Made by a program: the position numbers and the translations under genes. DNA of 60,053 nt from CAYYIS01 sp964470965. GTDB lineage: Bacteria; JAAXHH01; JABIQT01. Shown here in pieces: positions 19,229 through 27,713 of this stretch. Location: the NCBI GenBank assembly GCA_964470965.1, contig CAYYIS010000034.1, positions 1 to 60,053 on the forward strand, read 5' to 3'. Position 1 is the stretch's first letter. Each line of letters opens with the position of its first letter. Under the pieces are notes generated by a model. The model was not told the origin of the DNA. It did not search any database and saw nothing but the letters and a program-made list of their open reading frames with translations.

Positions 19229-19519
19229 ATGCGCATCGATCAGTATTTGAAAAAGATTCGTATCATTAAACAGCGTGAAGCCGCCAAGAAAGCTTGTGAC
19301 CGCGGGCAGATTCTCATCGCTGGACACCCTGCAAAACCTAGCCGGGCTGTTCAGGTCGGCGACCGTATCACGCTGAATCTGGCGAATCGCCGGATGGAGA
19401 TCGAAGTCCTGGAAATACCCGCCGGGAACGTCTCGAAAGCCCGTAGCGCAACGCTGTACACCCTCATCTGCGGTGAAGATATCACGGATGTACTGGCCGA
19501 TGACCTCTTCTCGCCGTAA
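19229..19519 (+). CDS. S4-domain RNA-binding protein (HslR/RqcP-like)
   Basis: A 96 aa protein made of an S4 domain: MRIDQYLKKIRIIKQREAAK (residues 1-20), then CDRGQILIAGHPAKPSRAVQVGD with the usual Gly and basic residues. Small stand-alone S4 proteins of the Hsp15/RqcP type bind 50S subunits carrying nascent chains and help ribosome rescue. The sequence is in the size range of both groups and I cannot separate them. Follows surA closely and precedes a methyltransferase by 39 bp. Confidence 0.85.
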   Translation: MRIDQYLKKIRIIKQREAAKKACDRGQILIAGHPAKPSRAVQVGDRITLNLANRRMEIEVLEIPAGNVSKARSATLYTLICGEDITDVLADDLFSP

Positions 19520-19558
19520 CGCCTGCCTACTTGCCTGTCTTTTCCGCGTGATGACTCC

Positions 19559-20359
19559 ATGTTCGAGCGACTGAAAAAACACTGGTCCGATGAGCCCGAA
19601 ACACCTTACAGCAAACTCGCTGAGGTATACGATTATCTAATGCGCCATGTGGATTATGTTCACTGGGCGGATTATATAGAATCGATTTTCGACCGGTTCG
19701 ATCTGTCGCCAGATACCTTGCTGGAACTGGCCTGCGGCACCGGAACCCTGACGTCGATCCTCACAGAGCGCGGTTACAACATGACTGGCGTCGATCACTC
19801 CAAAGCTATGGTCGACATCGCACAGCACAAAGCTCAAGAACTTAAGCAAAAAATGGTTTTCCTGGAGGGAGATATGGTGGCCCCTCCGGCGACCGGCCCG
19901 TTCGACTCGGCCATCTGCCTGTACGACAGTGTGAACTACCTGATGGAGCCGGGCAGAATCATCCAGATGCTGAAAGCGGTCAACAGTCGTATAAATCCCG
20001 GCGGGCTGTTTATCTTCGATGCCTGTACGGAGATAAACTCCCGGCGCTACTTCAACCGCCAGACAGACCGTGAAGGTACGGATGACTTTGCGTATATCAG
20101 GCGCAGTGAATATCTGGCGAAGGACCGAATACAGGTCAATGAATTTCAGCTGCTGGTAAAACGAGGTGATCGTTATGACCGGCATTTAGAGAGGCACGAG
20201 CAGAAGATTTATCCCATCACAACGATCCTGGAAGCCTGCTACACTGCCGGTTTTGACATTGTGGGCACATTCGATGGCTTTACCTTTTCTCCGGCCACAG
20301 AACAATCCAATCGGGTACACTTCGTGTTACGCGTTCCATGGGAAAACCAGACCGGATGA
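19559..20359 (+). CDS. Class I SAM-dependent methyltransferase
   Basis: The 266 aa protein has the Rossmann methyltransferase motifs: LLELACGTGTLTSILTERGY (motif I, about 59-78), MTGVDHSKAMVDIA (motif II), VFLEGDMVAPP and FDSAICLYDSVNYL (post-motif regions). The YDYLMRHVDYVHWADYIESI N-terminus is common in a widespread bacterial family often found near translation genes. Substrate unknown. Last gene of the surA-S4-methyltransferase run; a separate promoter for holB follows. Confidence 0.85.
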   Translation: MFERLKKHWSDEPETPYSKLAEVYDYLMRHVDYVHWADYIESIFDRFDLSPDTLLELACGTGTLTSILTERGYNMTGVDHSKAMVDIAQHKAQELKQKMVFLEGDMVAPPATGPFDSAICLYDSVNYLMEPGRIIQMLKAVNSRINPGGLFIFDACTEINSRRYFNRQTDREGTDDFAYIRRSEYLAKDRIQVNEFQLLVKRGDRYDRHLERHEQKIYPITTILEACYTAGFDIVGTFDGFTFSPATEQSNRVHFVLRVPWENQTG

Positions 20360-20387
20360 TCGTATCTGAAGCCGATTTTAAAAGGCC

Positions 20388-20416
20388 TTGACTTCCCCTC
20401 TGATCCAACCTATAAA
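20388..20416 (+). promoter_or_regulatory. Sigma-70-type promoter for holB
   Basis: TTGACT (20388-20393), 17 bp spacer, TATAAA (20411-20416), about 90 bases before the holB start. Confidence 0.7.
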
Positions 20417-20508
20417 TACCAATCGAAAATCAGTTTCTGTAACCTAAAAACATTTTTTCTAATCGGCACGCGGTATAAATCCTCTATCAGAAGAATTGTA
20501 TATTCCTC

Positions 20509-21630
20509 ATGGCTTTCGATCTCGTCACAGGACATGAAACGCCTAAAGTACGGCTGATGGAGGCGTTGCTGGGTGACCGCCTGGCGCACGCGTACTTGTT
20601 CCACGGCTCCCCCGGGACAGGAGCCGAAACGCTGGCGATTGAATTGGCCAAAGCAATCAACTGTGACCGTGGGCCGGGGGAACCCTGCCAGCAGTGTAGA
20701 TCATGTCGTACCATATCAAACCTGCAGCATCCGGATGTGCATATTTACTTACCTTCGACCTCGGCAGTGCAGGAGGTGAGGCTGGAACGGCGTAAAGAGC
20801 TGACGGCACAGGCAGCCGGAAACCCCTACGCGGCCATTTCATATAGAAAAAGCGATTACCTGTCCATAGCCGATATTCGTGAGCTGAGACAGGTAGCCAC
20901 CGGCAAGCCGTACGAGGGACGGAGGAAGGTAGTGCTTCTGTTTGCTGCCGACCGTATGAATACGGAGGCGTCAAACGCACTGCTCAAAACACTTGAAGAA
21001 CCACCGGGAAATCTACTTCTTCTCCTGGTTACCGATCGTATTCATCGATTACTACCGACCATCCTATCCCGTTGCCAGCCGGTACATCTGGCACGCCTGC
21101 CGGACGATACCCTGCATGACATGCTGATTCATCGATTTCAGATAGAACCAGGGCTGGCAGCACTGGCAGTGAGGCAGGCAGACGGAAGTGTGGGCAATGC
21201 CCTGCTCAGCGTTTCCGAAGAAGGAGAGTCTAATCGAACTACAGCCTTCGAGTTTCTTGAAACCGTACACGATGGATCTCTGGTCGATGTGTTCGAGAAG
21301 GTGGAACAACTCGTGGCAGTTCATAAAACCAGGCCGATACTGGAAAACATGCTCGATTTGCTGCTGGGTTATTACCGGGATCTGTTTCTTTTGATCGAAA
21401 CTGGCAATGGGGATGCAATACAACATGTCGAAAAGACCGATTGGCTGAATCGCACTGCTCAGAAACTGAGTTTTGATAAGGTTCAGTCTGCGATTTCAGC
21501 CATTGAAGAGATTAAGAAGAACATACTGCAGAATGCGCAAGTCCAGCTGGCGATGACGGTCCTCGCCCTGCGTCTGCGGGCGGTAGGGACTGTAGCAAAA
21601 CAAGTCACTACACCCGGTTCGACATCATAA
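20509..21630 (+). CDS. holB: DNA polymerase III delta-prime subunit
   Basis: Part of the clamp loader that opens the sliding clamp during replication. The 373 aa protein has the AAA+ delta-prime features: HGSPGTGAETLAIELAKAI in the P-loop position (no catalytic Lys, as is usual for delta-prime), a zinc-binding set of cysteines (CDRGPGEPCQQCRSC, about 46-66), VLLFAADRMNTEASNALLKT (sensor 1/Walker B region) and the SRC motif in ILSRCQP. Followed by about 1 kb without an intact gene, where the broken ricT lies; holB-ricT is a common bacterial pair. Confidence 0.93.
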   Translation: MAFDLVTGHETPKVRLMEALLGDRLAHAYLFHGSPGTGAETLAIELAKAINCDRGPGEPCQQCRSCRTISNLQHPDVHIYLPSTSAVQEVRLERRKELTAQAAGNPYAAISYRKSDYLSIADIRELRQVATGKPYEGRRKVVLLFAADRMNTEASNALLKTLEEPPGNLLLLLVTDRIHRLLPTILSRCQPVHLARLPDDTLHDMLIHRFQIEPGLAALAVRQADGSVGNALLSVSEEGESNRTTAFEFLETVHDGSLVDVFEKVEQLVAVHKTRPILENMLDLLLGYYRDLFLLIETGNGDAIQHVEKTDWLNRTAQKLSFDKVQSAISAIEEIKKNILQNAQVQLAMTVLALRLRAVGTVAKQVTTPGSTS

Positions 21631-21649
21631 CCGGGCCAAATATCCATTC

Positions 21650-22440
21650 TCTGTAAAATTCAATTGAAGTTCGACGGAAAGAAACCTACAGTAATCCCGG
21701 CGAATAAGGCCTCCCAAGCGTAAATATGTTATTGTCGAAGCAAAGCTAGGAGAACATCTTGTCCGTGACAGTGAACGCCCCCTTAAGGAAGTATGCCTGA
21801 TCGTTCACTGTGGATAATCGGAAGACCGAGAGCGTATTGTCAGAAATCATCTGAGTGAAAAGAAGCACTGCAAACCACTCGGGAAAATCGAAACGCGCAG
21901 GCTGGATATGAAGCTTGCCGACGTGGAATATCAACTGGATCGGCTTTAGATTTCTCCTCATTTCACGGTGGACCAACGGATTGATTTCAGGAATCTGGTC
22001 CGTGTCCTCACCTCGGTCTAAAGAATCCGTACGATATGCGGCAGGCCGGTGGCCGAGATGAGGCGAAGCGGTCCATTTGTTCCTTAGAAAGCTGCGGCTG
22101 GTCCCTATGTTACGGATCGATCTGGAAGAATGCAATTCAGAGACGACCGACATGGCTGTCCGGCGCCATCTGTCCCGATCGCCGTCCAAGGTTCTGTGCG
22201 CCTGTGATCGTTTGAAATGGGATGTTATGAATCGGACGACAAACGGTTTCCCAAAGTCAGGACCGAAGACGGCCGCTGCAATGTCAACAAGGTCGATGTG
22301 ATGGACAATACCATTACCGTACGCTATGACTCCTGCGCGGTGGGAAGGATCGCCTGATCCCATCTCGGCAGTGGTCAATGTGACGAAAAACGTGTCACCG
22401 TCAGAGCCGTGAAGAAGCGCATGGCTCGGAGGTATACGAA
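21650..22440 (+). pseudogene. ricT: Decayed ricT (PSP1 domain) gene
   Basis: Reading the plus strand across frames recovers the PSP1/RicT family in order. An N-terminal IEVRRKETYSNPGE (about 21660) is followed by KYVIVEAKLGEHLV (21723). Then come LDMKLADVEYQLD (21902-21940), a stop, and FTVDQRIDFRNLVRVL in the same frame. After another stop and a frameshift come RQAGGRDEAKR (about 22040) and ESCGWSLC, in place of the cysteine-containing GPCGRPLC. A last frame (open 22077-22301) reads DMAVRRHLSRSPSKVL and then a CACDRLKWDVM segment in place of CGRLKCCLRYE, ending VMDNTITVRYDS. There are several stops and at least two frameshifts and no start fits, so the gene is dead. The position between holB and metG is where ricT sits in many bacteria. 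No other gene lies in 21631-22561. Confidence 0.85.
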
Positions 22441-22562
22441 TCGTAAAAACCCATCAATGCAATCTGGATTGGGCCTTGTCTGAAAAGTTTCGGGCACCGC
22501 AGTCTACAGGCGGCCAAAACTTTTTTAACACCCAAATGAACTTTTTAAACACGGCCTACAAT

Positions 22563-22622
22563 AGCCACCAATTGACACATACCGTACGCTCTGTATATTA
22601 TGCGAAGCGGCAATTGGTGGCT
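22563..22622. repeat. 12-bp perfect inverted repeat around the metG promoter
   Basis: AGCCACCAATTG (22563-22574) is matched exactly in reverse complement by CAATTGGTGGCT (22611-22622), 36 bases apart. The left arm overlaps the -35 box and the right arm lies just downstream of the expected transcription start, as for a pair of operators or a looping site. Confidence 0.7.
22572..22599 (+). promoter_or_regulatory. Sigma-70-type promoter for metG
   Basis: TTGACA (22572-22577), 16 bp spacer, TATATT (22594-22599). It lies inside the inverted repeat 22563-22622 and about 60 bases before the metG start. Confidence 0.7.
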
Positions 22623-22661
22623 GTTGATGTCTGATTTATACTGAACCCATTGAGGAATTCC

Positions 22662-24716
22662 GTGTCGAAACAGAAAATACTGGTAACAGACGCCCTACCC
22701 TATGCGAACGGCAAACTGCACCTTGGCCATATCGCAGGATCGCACTTGCCCGCCGACATCTATGTACGGTCTCAACGTCAAAAGGGACATGACGTCTTAC
22801 ACATCGGGGGTACCGACGATCACGGCGTCCCCATTACCCTGGCGGCGAACAAGGCCGGCGTTTCGCCCAAAGACATCGTGGACAGGCACTATCTCCTGAT
22901 ACGAGACAACCTTCAGAAACTTGGCTGCGTCTTCGATAATTTCTCCCAGACGTCACGTCCGATCCATCACGATACCGCCCGATCATTCTTTATGCGGCTT
23001 CATGAAAATGGATGGTTCGAGAACAGAGAGGTGGAGCAGCTTTTTTGCCCGTCACCGAAGCGGTTTTTACCGGATAGGTATGTGGAAGGTACGTGTCCGC
23101 ATTGCGATTATGACAAAGCCCGTGGCGATCAGTGTGAACATTGTGGGACACTGCTCGACGGCACCCAGCTGATCAACCCCAGAAGCGATATCTGTGATGT
23201 TCCTCTGGAAGTGCGCAAATCGAACCACTGGTATTTCCAACTCTCCAGGGCCCAGGAAAATCTGCAAGAATGGCTGGGATCGAAGAGCGACTGGAAGGAC
23301 AATGTAAGGAACTACTGCGTAGGCTGGTTCAACCAGGGTCTCGAAGACCGCCCGATCACCAGGGATCTGGACTGGGGTATCAAGATACCGCTTGATGAGG
23401 CAGATGGAAAAGTTATGTACGTCTGGTTTGAGGCGGTCATCGGGTATGTGTCCTCCACCAGGGAATGGGCGGAACGTGTCGGCGAGCCGGAGAAGTGGAA
23501 AGATTACTGGTACAATCCGGACTGCAGACTGGTACATTTTCTGGGCAAAGACAACATCGTTTTTCACGCTATCCTGTGGCCTGCCATGATGATGGCGCAC
23601 GGGGACTATGTGCTGCCCTATAACGTGCCGGCCAACGAATTCTTGAATATCGAAGGCCAGAAGCTGTCAACCAGCCGCAACTGGGCTGTATGGCTGGATG
23701 AATTCCTGGAAGATTTCCCGCCCGACCCGTTGAGGTATTACCTGGGCTCTGTGGCTCCTGAATCCAAGGATTCGGATTTTGCCTGGAAGGATTTTCAGGC
23801 TCGAAATAACAACGAACTGGCGGATATCTACGGCAATTTCATCAATAGGAGCCTCACGTTTCTGACCCGTTATTTCGACGGCATGGTACCCACGCCGAAA
23901 ACTTTGAATGAGGACGACGACGTGATCCTCCACATCCTCGCCTCGTCCACCAAGACGATCGGTTTGCACTTCGATCAGTTCCAGGTGCGGGCTGCTATCC
24001 GTGAATATGTGATTCTGGGTAACCACCTGAATAAGTACTTCAATGACCAGGAACCCTGGAAAACCCGTAAAACCGATCCCGACCGATGTGCTGCCACACT
24101 CTACGTATGCGCCCAGGCGGTCCGAACACTGGCCATAGTGATGGCGCCGGTCCTGCCTTTTTCTGCTGACAAAATCTGGATCATGCTAAACCTGGACGGG
24201 AACGTAAGCGAAGAAAACTGGGATACGGCAGGCGAACATGGAGTTCCGTCCGGACATACCGTTGGAAAACCGGAGATTCTGTTTACGAAGATCGATAACG
24301 ATGTGATCGAAGCACAAATCGCAAAACTCGGCCGGGTTTCAGAGGAATTGGAAGAGGCGGAGACAACCGGAGAAAAATCGGAAGACTCCGACACCATCAC
24401 ATTCAAAGACTTCCAGCAACTGGATCTGCGCGTGGCGGAAATAATCTCGGCGACGAAAATAGAGAAAGCGGACCGCTTGCTTAAGCTTAAAATCCGAATC
24501 GATGATGAAGAGCGACAGATCGTAGCGGGTATCGCTCAGCAGTACGAACCGGAGCAGCTTGCAGGGCGACAGATCGTCGTGGTGGCCAACCTGGAACCGG
24601 CAACCATCCGCGGAGTGCAGTCTCAAGGTATGCTTCTGGCCGCCACCAACGACCAGGGACAACCGATACTCCTCAGACCTGAAGAGTTGGTCCAATCGGG
24701 GGCAAAGGTAAAATAA
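22662..24716 (+). CDS. metG: Methionyl-tRNA synthetase with C-terminal tRNA-binding domain
   Basis: Charges tRNA-Met. The 684 aa protein has the class I HIGH-like HLGHIAGSHL (about 20-29), a zinc knuckle with CPHC and CEHC pairs (about 143-164), and the KMSKS-like GQKLSTSRNWAVW (about 340). The C-terminal domain TFKDFQQLDLRVAEI...ANLEPATIRGVQSQGM (about 575-684) is the EMAP/Trbp111-type tRNA-binding module. Start: GAGG at about 22652-22656 is 6 nt before GTG at 22662; the TTG at 22650 overlaps that site and is less likely. Its promoter lies in an inverted repeat. tatD follows 22 bp downstream, the classic metG-tatD-ksgA order. Confidence 0.95.
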   Translation: MSKQKILVTDALPYANGKLHLGHIAGSHLPADIYVRSQRQKGHDVLHIGGTDDHGVPITLAANKAGVSPKDIVDRHYLLIRDNLQKLGCVFDNFSQTSRPIHHDTARSFFMRLHENGWFENREVEQLFCPSPKRFLPDRYVEGTCPHCDYDKARGDQCEHCGTLLDGTQLINPRSDICDVPLEVRKSNHWYFQLSRAQENLQEWLGSKSDWKDNVRNYCVGWFNQGLEDRPITRDLDWGIKIPLDEADGKVMYVWFEAVIGYVSSTREWAERVGEPEKWKDYWYNPDCRLVHFLGKDNIVFHAILWPAMMMAHGDYVLPYNVPANEFLNIEGQKLSTSRNWAVWLDEFLEDFPPDPLRYYLGSVAPESKDSDFAWKDFQARNNNELADIYGNFINRSLTFLTRYFDGMVPTPKTLNEDDDVILHILASSTKTIGLHFDQFQVRAAIREYVILGNHLNKYFNDQEPWKTRKTDPDRCAATLYVCAQAVRTLAIVMAPVLPFSADKIWIMLNLDGNVSEENWDTAGEHGVPSGHTVGKPEILFTKIDNDVIEAQIAKLGRVSEELEEAETTGEKSEDSDTITFKDFQQLDLRVAEIISATKIEKADRLLKLKIRIDDEERQIVAGIAQQYEPEQLAGRQIVVVANLEPATIRGVQSQGMLLAATNDQGQPILLRPEELVQSGAKVK

Positions 24717-24738
24717 ACAGCCCCCGTTATACGATTCC

Positions 24739-25506
24739 ATGCTAATAGACACACACGCCCACATCATGGTCTCCGCATTCGATGAAGACCGGGATGCAGT
24801 CATTCGCCGTGCCCGTGAGGCAGGGGTGGAATGTATTGTAGCCATAGGCATGGATATCGAAACGAGTTTGGCCGCCATTGCGCTCGCAGAACAGTACGAC
24901 GGGGTATACGCCACCGTCGGCATTCATCCCAGCGAGGTGTCGGAAGCCTCTCCGGAGGATTTTGAACGTATAGAAGCATTGGCCGGACACTCAGGAGTCG
25001 TAGGTATCGGTGAAACCGGGCTCGATTTCTACTGGGATACATCCCGCGTCGACCGACAGAAAGAATATTTCCGAAAACATATCCAACTCGCTGAAAAAGT
25101 TGGAAAGCCGGTGATCGTCCACGACCGGGATGCCCACGACGCGGTCCTAACCGTGCTCGGCACCGAGAAAACATCGAATGCCGGTGTAATTCTTCATTGT
25201 TTCACGGGCGATCAGGCCATGATGGAAACCGCCGTTGCAGCGGGCTATCATTTCTCCTTTGGAGGCATCGTCACCTTCAAGAAGACGACAATCGGTGATG
25301 TGGTCCGGCAGGTACCGATCGACAGGCTGCTCTTGGAAACAGACGCTCCCTATCTCTCCCCCCACCCTTACCGTGGCAAACGAAACGAACCGGCACGGGT
25401 GGTGCATACCGCCGGTGCAGTCGCCCGGTACCGTGATATGCCGGTGGACGAACTCGCCGATACGACCACCGCCAACGCCTGCACACTGTTCGACATTCCT
25501 ATATAG
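24739..25506 (+). CDS. tatD: TatD family metal-dependent hydrolase (DNase)
   Basis: A 255 aa TIM-barrel metallohydrolase with all family motifs: LIDTHAHI (residues 2-9), VGIGETGLDFYW (about 88-99), PVIVHDRDAHD (about 121-131), LHCFTGD (about 152) and LLETDAPYLSP (about 199-209). TatD proteins act as Mg-dependent 3'-5' exonucleases in DNA repair or as D-aminoacyl hydrolases. Second gene of the metG-tatD-ksgA cluster; a separate promoter lies before ksgA. Confidence 0.95.
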   Translation: MLIDTHAHIMVSAFDEDRDAVIRRAREAGVECIVAIGMDIETSLAAIALAEQYDGVYATVGIHPSEVSEASPEDFERIEALAGHSGVVGIGETGLDFYWDTSRVDRQKEYFRKHIQLAEKVGKPVIVHDRDAHDAVLTVLGTEKTSNAGVILHCFTGDQAMMETAVAAGYHFSFGGIVTFKKTTIGDVVRQVPIDRLLLETDAPYLSPHPYRGKRNEPARVVHTAGAVARYRDMPVDELADTTTANACTLFDIPI

Positions 25507-25534
25507 CTTACCTGTTTCATAATAGAATTATCTA

Positions 25535-25564
25535 TTGACTACAACCTCGATTTCAGTGTATTAT
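25535..25564 (+). promoter_or_regulatory. Sigma-70-type promoter for ksgA and the following operon
   Basis: TTGACT (25535-25540), 18 bp spacer, TATTAT (25559-25564), about 40 bases before ksgA. It could drive the closely packed genes to about 36.9 kb. Confidence 0.65.
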
Positions 25565-25605
25565 GATGTGCGCTGATTCACGGATTTATTGATTCTAAGG
25601 CACCG

Positions 25606-26448
25606 GTGGTGTACATGTATGCGGAAGATGTGCTTCGACGCTATGGTATCCGTCCCAGAAAGGCGTTGGGACAGAACTTTCTGGTAAACGATGGCATCGC
25701 CGGACGCATCGTCGAGAACGCCGCTTCGGATAAACAGGCTGTGGTACTGGAAATCGGAGCCGGATCAGGTGTACTGACCCATCAATTAGTCGAACAGGCT
25801 CGTCATGTAATCGCAGTTGAAATCGACTCGGCACTCCAGAAGGTGCTTCGCCGGGAGCTGGGCGCGTATCCGAACTTTACGTTGATGCCCCTGGATATCC
25901 TTCGGGTGGATCTGGCGGAAGTTTGCCGGGCTCACGGTGCGGAACAGCTGACGGTAATAGGCAATATACCGTACAACATCACCGGTCCGTTGCTGGAGCG
26001 GCTTCTGACATACCGTCCGGTGATTCGGTTTGTCATCCTGATGACGCAGGAAGAGGTGGGATTGCGGTTGGCCGCGGAACCCGGCACCAAGGCATACGGT
26101 GCGTTGACGCTCATAGTGCGATATGCCTACCAGGTCGAACGTCTGTTTCGCGTGGGACCCGGTAATTTCGTGCCTCGTCCCGCAGTACAGTCCGCCGTGC
26201 TGCGGTTGACCCCCCACCCGGAACCACCGATCAATGTGTGTGATGAAGCATTGCTGATCCGTGTGATCAAAGCGTCCTTTCAGCATCGGCGCAAAATGCT
26301 TCACCACGCAGTCAATCGGTTGTTGCCGGAAAGCGCAGAGGGAGTGGCAGAACGGTCAGGAATAGATCTGAAGCGACGGGGCGAGACGCTGTCCCTGGAT
26401 GAATTCGGACGTCTGACGGATACACTCCGACAATCGGGGCTGCAATAG
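25606..26448 (+). CDS. ksgA: 16S rRNA dimethyladenosine transferase
   Basis: KsgA/RsmA dimethylates two adjacent adenines in the 3' hairpin of 16S rRNA late in 30S assembly. The 280 aa protein shows RKALGQNFLVNDGIAGRI (about 16-33), motif I LEIGAGSGVLTHQL (about 49-62), VIAVEID and the catalytic motif IV IGNIPYNITGPLL (about 119-131), and the C-terminal FQHRRKMLHH segment. Start is GTG 25606 or GTG 25609 (AAGG at 25597-25600 is 5-8 nt upstream), with ATG 25615 less well placed. The next gene begins 3 bases after its stop. Confidence 0.95.
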   Translation: MVYMYAEDVLRRYGIRPRKALGQNFLVNDGIAGRIVENAASDKQAVVLEIGAGSGVLTHQLVEQARHVIAVEIDSALQKVLRRELGAYPNFTLMPLDILRVDLAEVCRAHGAEQLTVIGNIPYNITGPLLERLLTYRPVIRFVILMTQEEVGLRLAAEPGTKAYGALTLIVRYAYQVERLFRVGPGNFVPRPAVQSAVLRLTPHPEPPINVCDEALLIRVIKASFQHRRKMLHHAVNRLLPESAEGVAERSGIDLKRRGETLSLDEFGRLTDTLRQSGLQ

Positions 26449-26451
26449 GCC

Positions 26452-27699
26452 ATGCGATTCCGTAGATCACACGAGATTCGCCGGCAGTTGGATCTTAAGA
26501 CCCGGCCGGCGAGCCACAGGCTTCAACGGATCACCATAGGTGCCGCTCTGTTTACACTGGCCGCCTGGAGCATCTGGATGGTAGCTTTCGCTACCGACAC
26601 ATCCATGATATTTGGCTGGCTCCTGCGCGGGCAAGTGGACGTGGCGGTGGCGGTAGACCGGCAGAGTGAGCCGTACAAAACCGTTCAGGCCCTGTTTCGG
26701 GATATCGATTTCGGTATCGCCCGCGCCATGACCAATCTGCAGATCGCGCCGGATCAGGTCCGGGAGATGCAGGCCTGGCAGCCCGGACCGGACGGCGTCT
26801 GGCTACCGGCGGTGCGGACCTTGCGAATTTCCGATTTCTATGCTCCAGCACAGACAAATCTCGAATTCAGTCGCTCCATTGCCGATGCTGGCGGTAGCGT
26901 GCGCAACGCTGAAGCAAACAGCCGGAATCATGAATTAACGTTTGAAGTTACCACTGGAAGCACAGTGACCCACCGGTTGAAGATTGTACCGGATGCCTCC
27001 ATCGAACGGAAAGTTGGCCACCTTGCGCTCATCATCGACGACCTGGAAATCAGTGACACGGAAATCTCGCAGCGATTCCTTCGGATTGAACGACCATTGA
27101 CTTTTTCCATCAATCCGTGGCGTGATTCAGCGGAAAAACAGGCCCGAGAGGTGGATGGCCAGAATCAGGAAGTCATTATACATCTTCCAATGGAGCCGGA
27201 CAGCTATCCGCGGATTTCACCCGGGCGTCATGCCGTTCTGGTTAACCAATCGCCCCTGCAAAACAAAAGGGTGGTACAGGATGCTGTTGCGGCGCTACCG
27301 ATGGCCAGGGGCGTGAAGAATTTCATGGGGAGCAGGGCGACCTCTCAACGTAATGTAATGGAACCGGTGCTGAGGGAAGTAAAGGACAGTAACAAATACT
27401 TTGTAGACAGCATGACGTCTTCCCGTTCCGTTGCCCATAAAACCGCGGAACAGCTGGAGATTCCGGGGGGTGTATCCTGGGGATTCCTCGATACTGAAGA
27501 CAATCAGGAACGGATTGCAGCCAGGCTTGACCAGGCCTCGCTGGCGGCCATGAAAGACGGCCCGGTGATCCTGGTCGCCCGTGCCCGAGCCAACACGCTG
27601 GTAGTACTCGAAGAAAAAATGCAGCGGCTGGCCCTTCGCGGCATCCAGTTCGTCCATGCTTCCACGCTGGTAACAGGAGGGAAAGACGCGGGGTCATAA
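26452..27699 (+). CDS. YibQ-like divergent polysaccharide deacetylase, altered motifs
   Basis: The C-terminal ~220 of 415 residues match the DUF610/YibQ family of divergent polysaccharide deacetylases: LALIIDDLEIS (about 203), EVIIHLPMEPDSYP (about 248), GVKNFMGSRAT (about 290) and YFVDSMTSSRSVA (about 314). An N-terminal transmembrane helix (about 27-47) anchors it, with the domain outside the cytoplasm. Family-conserved residues are altered: the usual GVNNHMGS reads GVKNFMGS (His to Phe), and the usual GHP near the end reads ARA (His lost). DD and HLPMEP remain. Deacetylase activity is therefore doubtful; a structural role in the envelope is possible. It starts 3 bases after ksgA and is followed by the PdxJ-like gene after 14 bp. 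Confidence 0.75.
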   Translation: MRFRRSHEIRRQLDLKTRPASHRLQRITIGAALFTLAAWSIWMVAFATDTSMIFGWLLRGQVDVAVAVDRQSEPYKTVQALFRDIDFGIARAMTNLQIAPDQVREMQAWQPGPDGVWLPAVRTLRISDFYAPAQTNLEFSRSIADAGGSVRNAEANSRNHELTFEVTTGSTVTHRLKIVPDASIERKVGHLALIIDDLEISDTEISQRFLRIERPLTFSINPWRDSAEKQAREVDGQNQEVIIHLPMEPDSYPRISPGRHAVLVNQSPLQNKRVVQDAVAALPMARGVKNFMGSRATSQRNVMEPVLREVKDSNKYFVDSMTSSRSVAHKTAEQLEIPGGVSWGFLDTEDNQERIAARLDQASLAAMKDGPVILVARARANTLVVLEEKMQRLALRGIQFVHASTLVTGGKDAGS

Positions 27700-27713
27700 C
27701 CTCGCTACATTTA

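Noticed and set aside
20546..20700. Loss of the P-loop lysine in HolB
   Set aside because: Delta-prime subunits normally lack ATP-binding residues, so this is expected.
21746..22378. 210-codon open frame on the minus strand
   Set aside because: It is the antisense of the decayed ricT gene and shows no protein-like pattern of its own.
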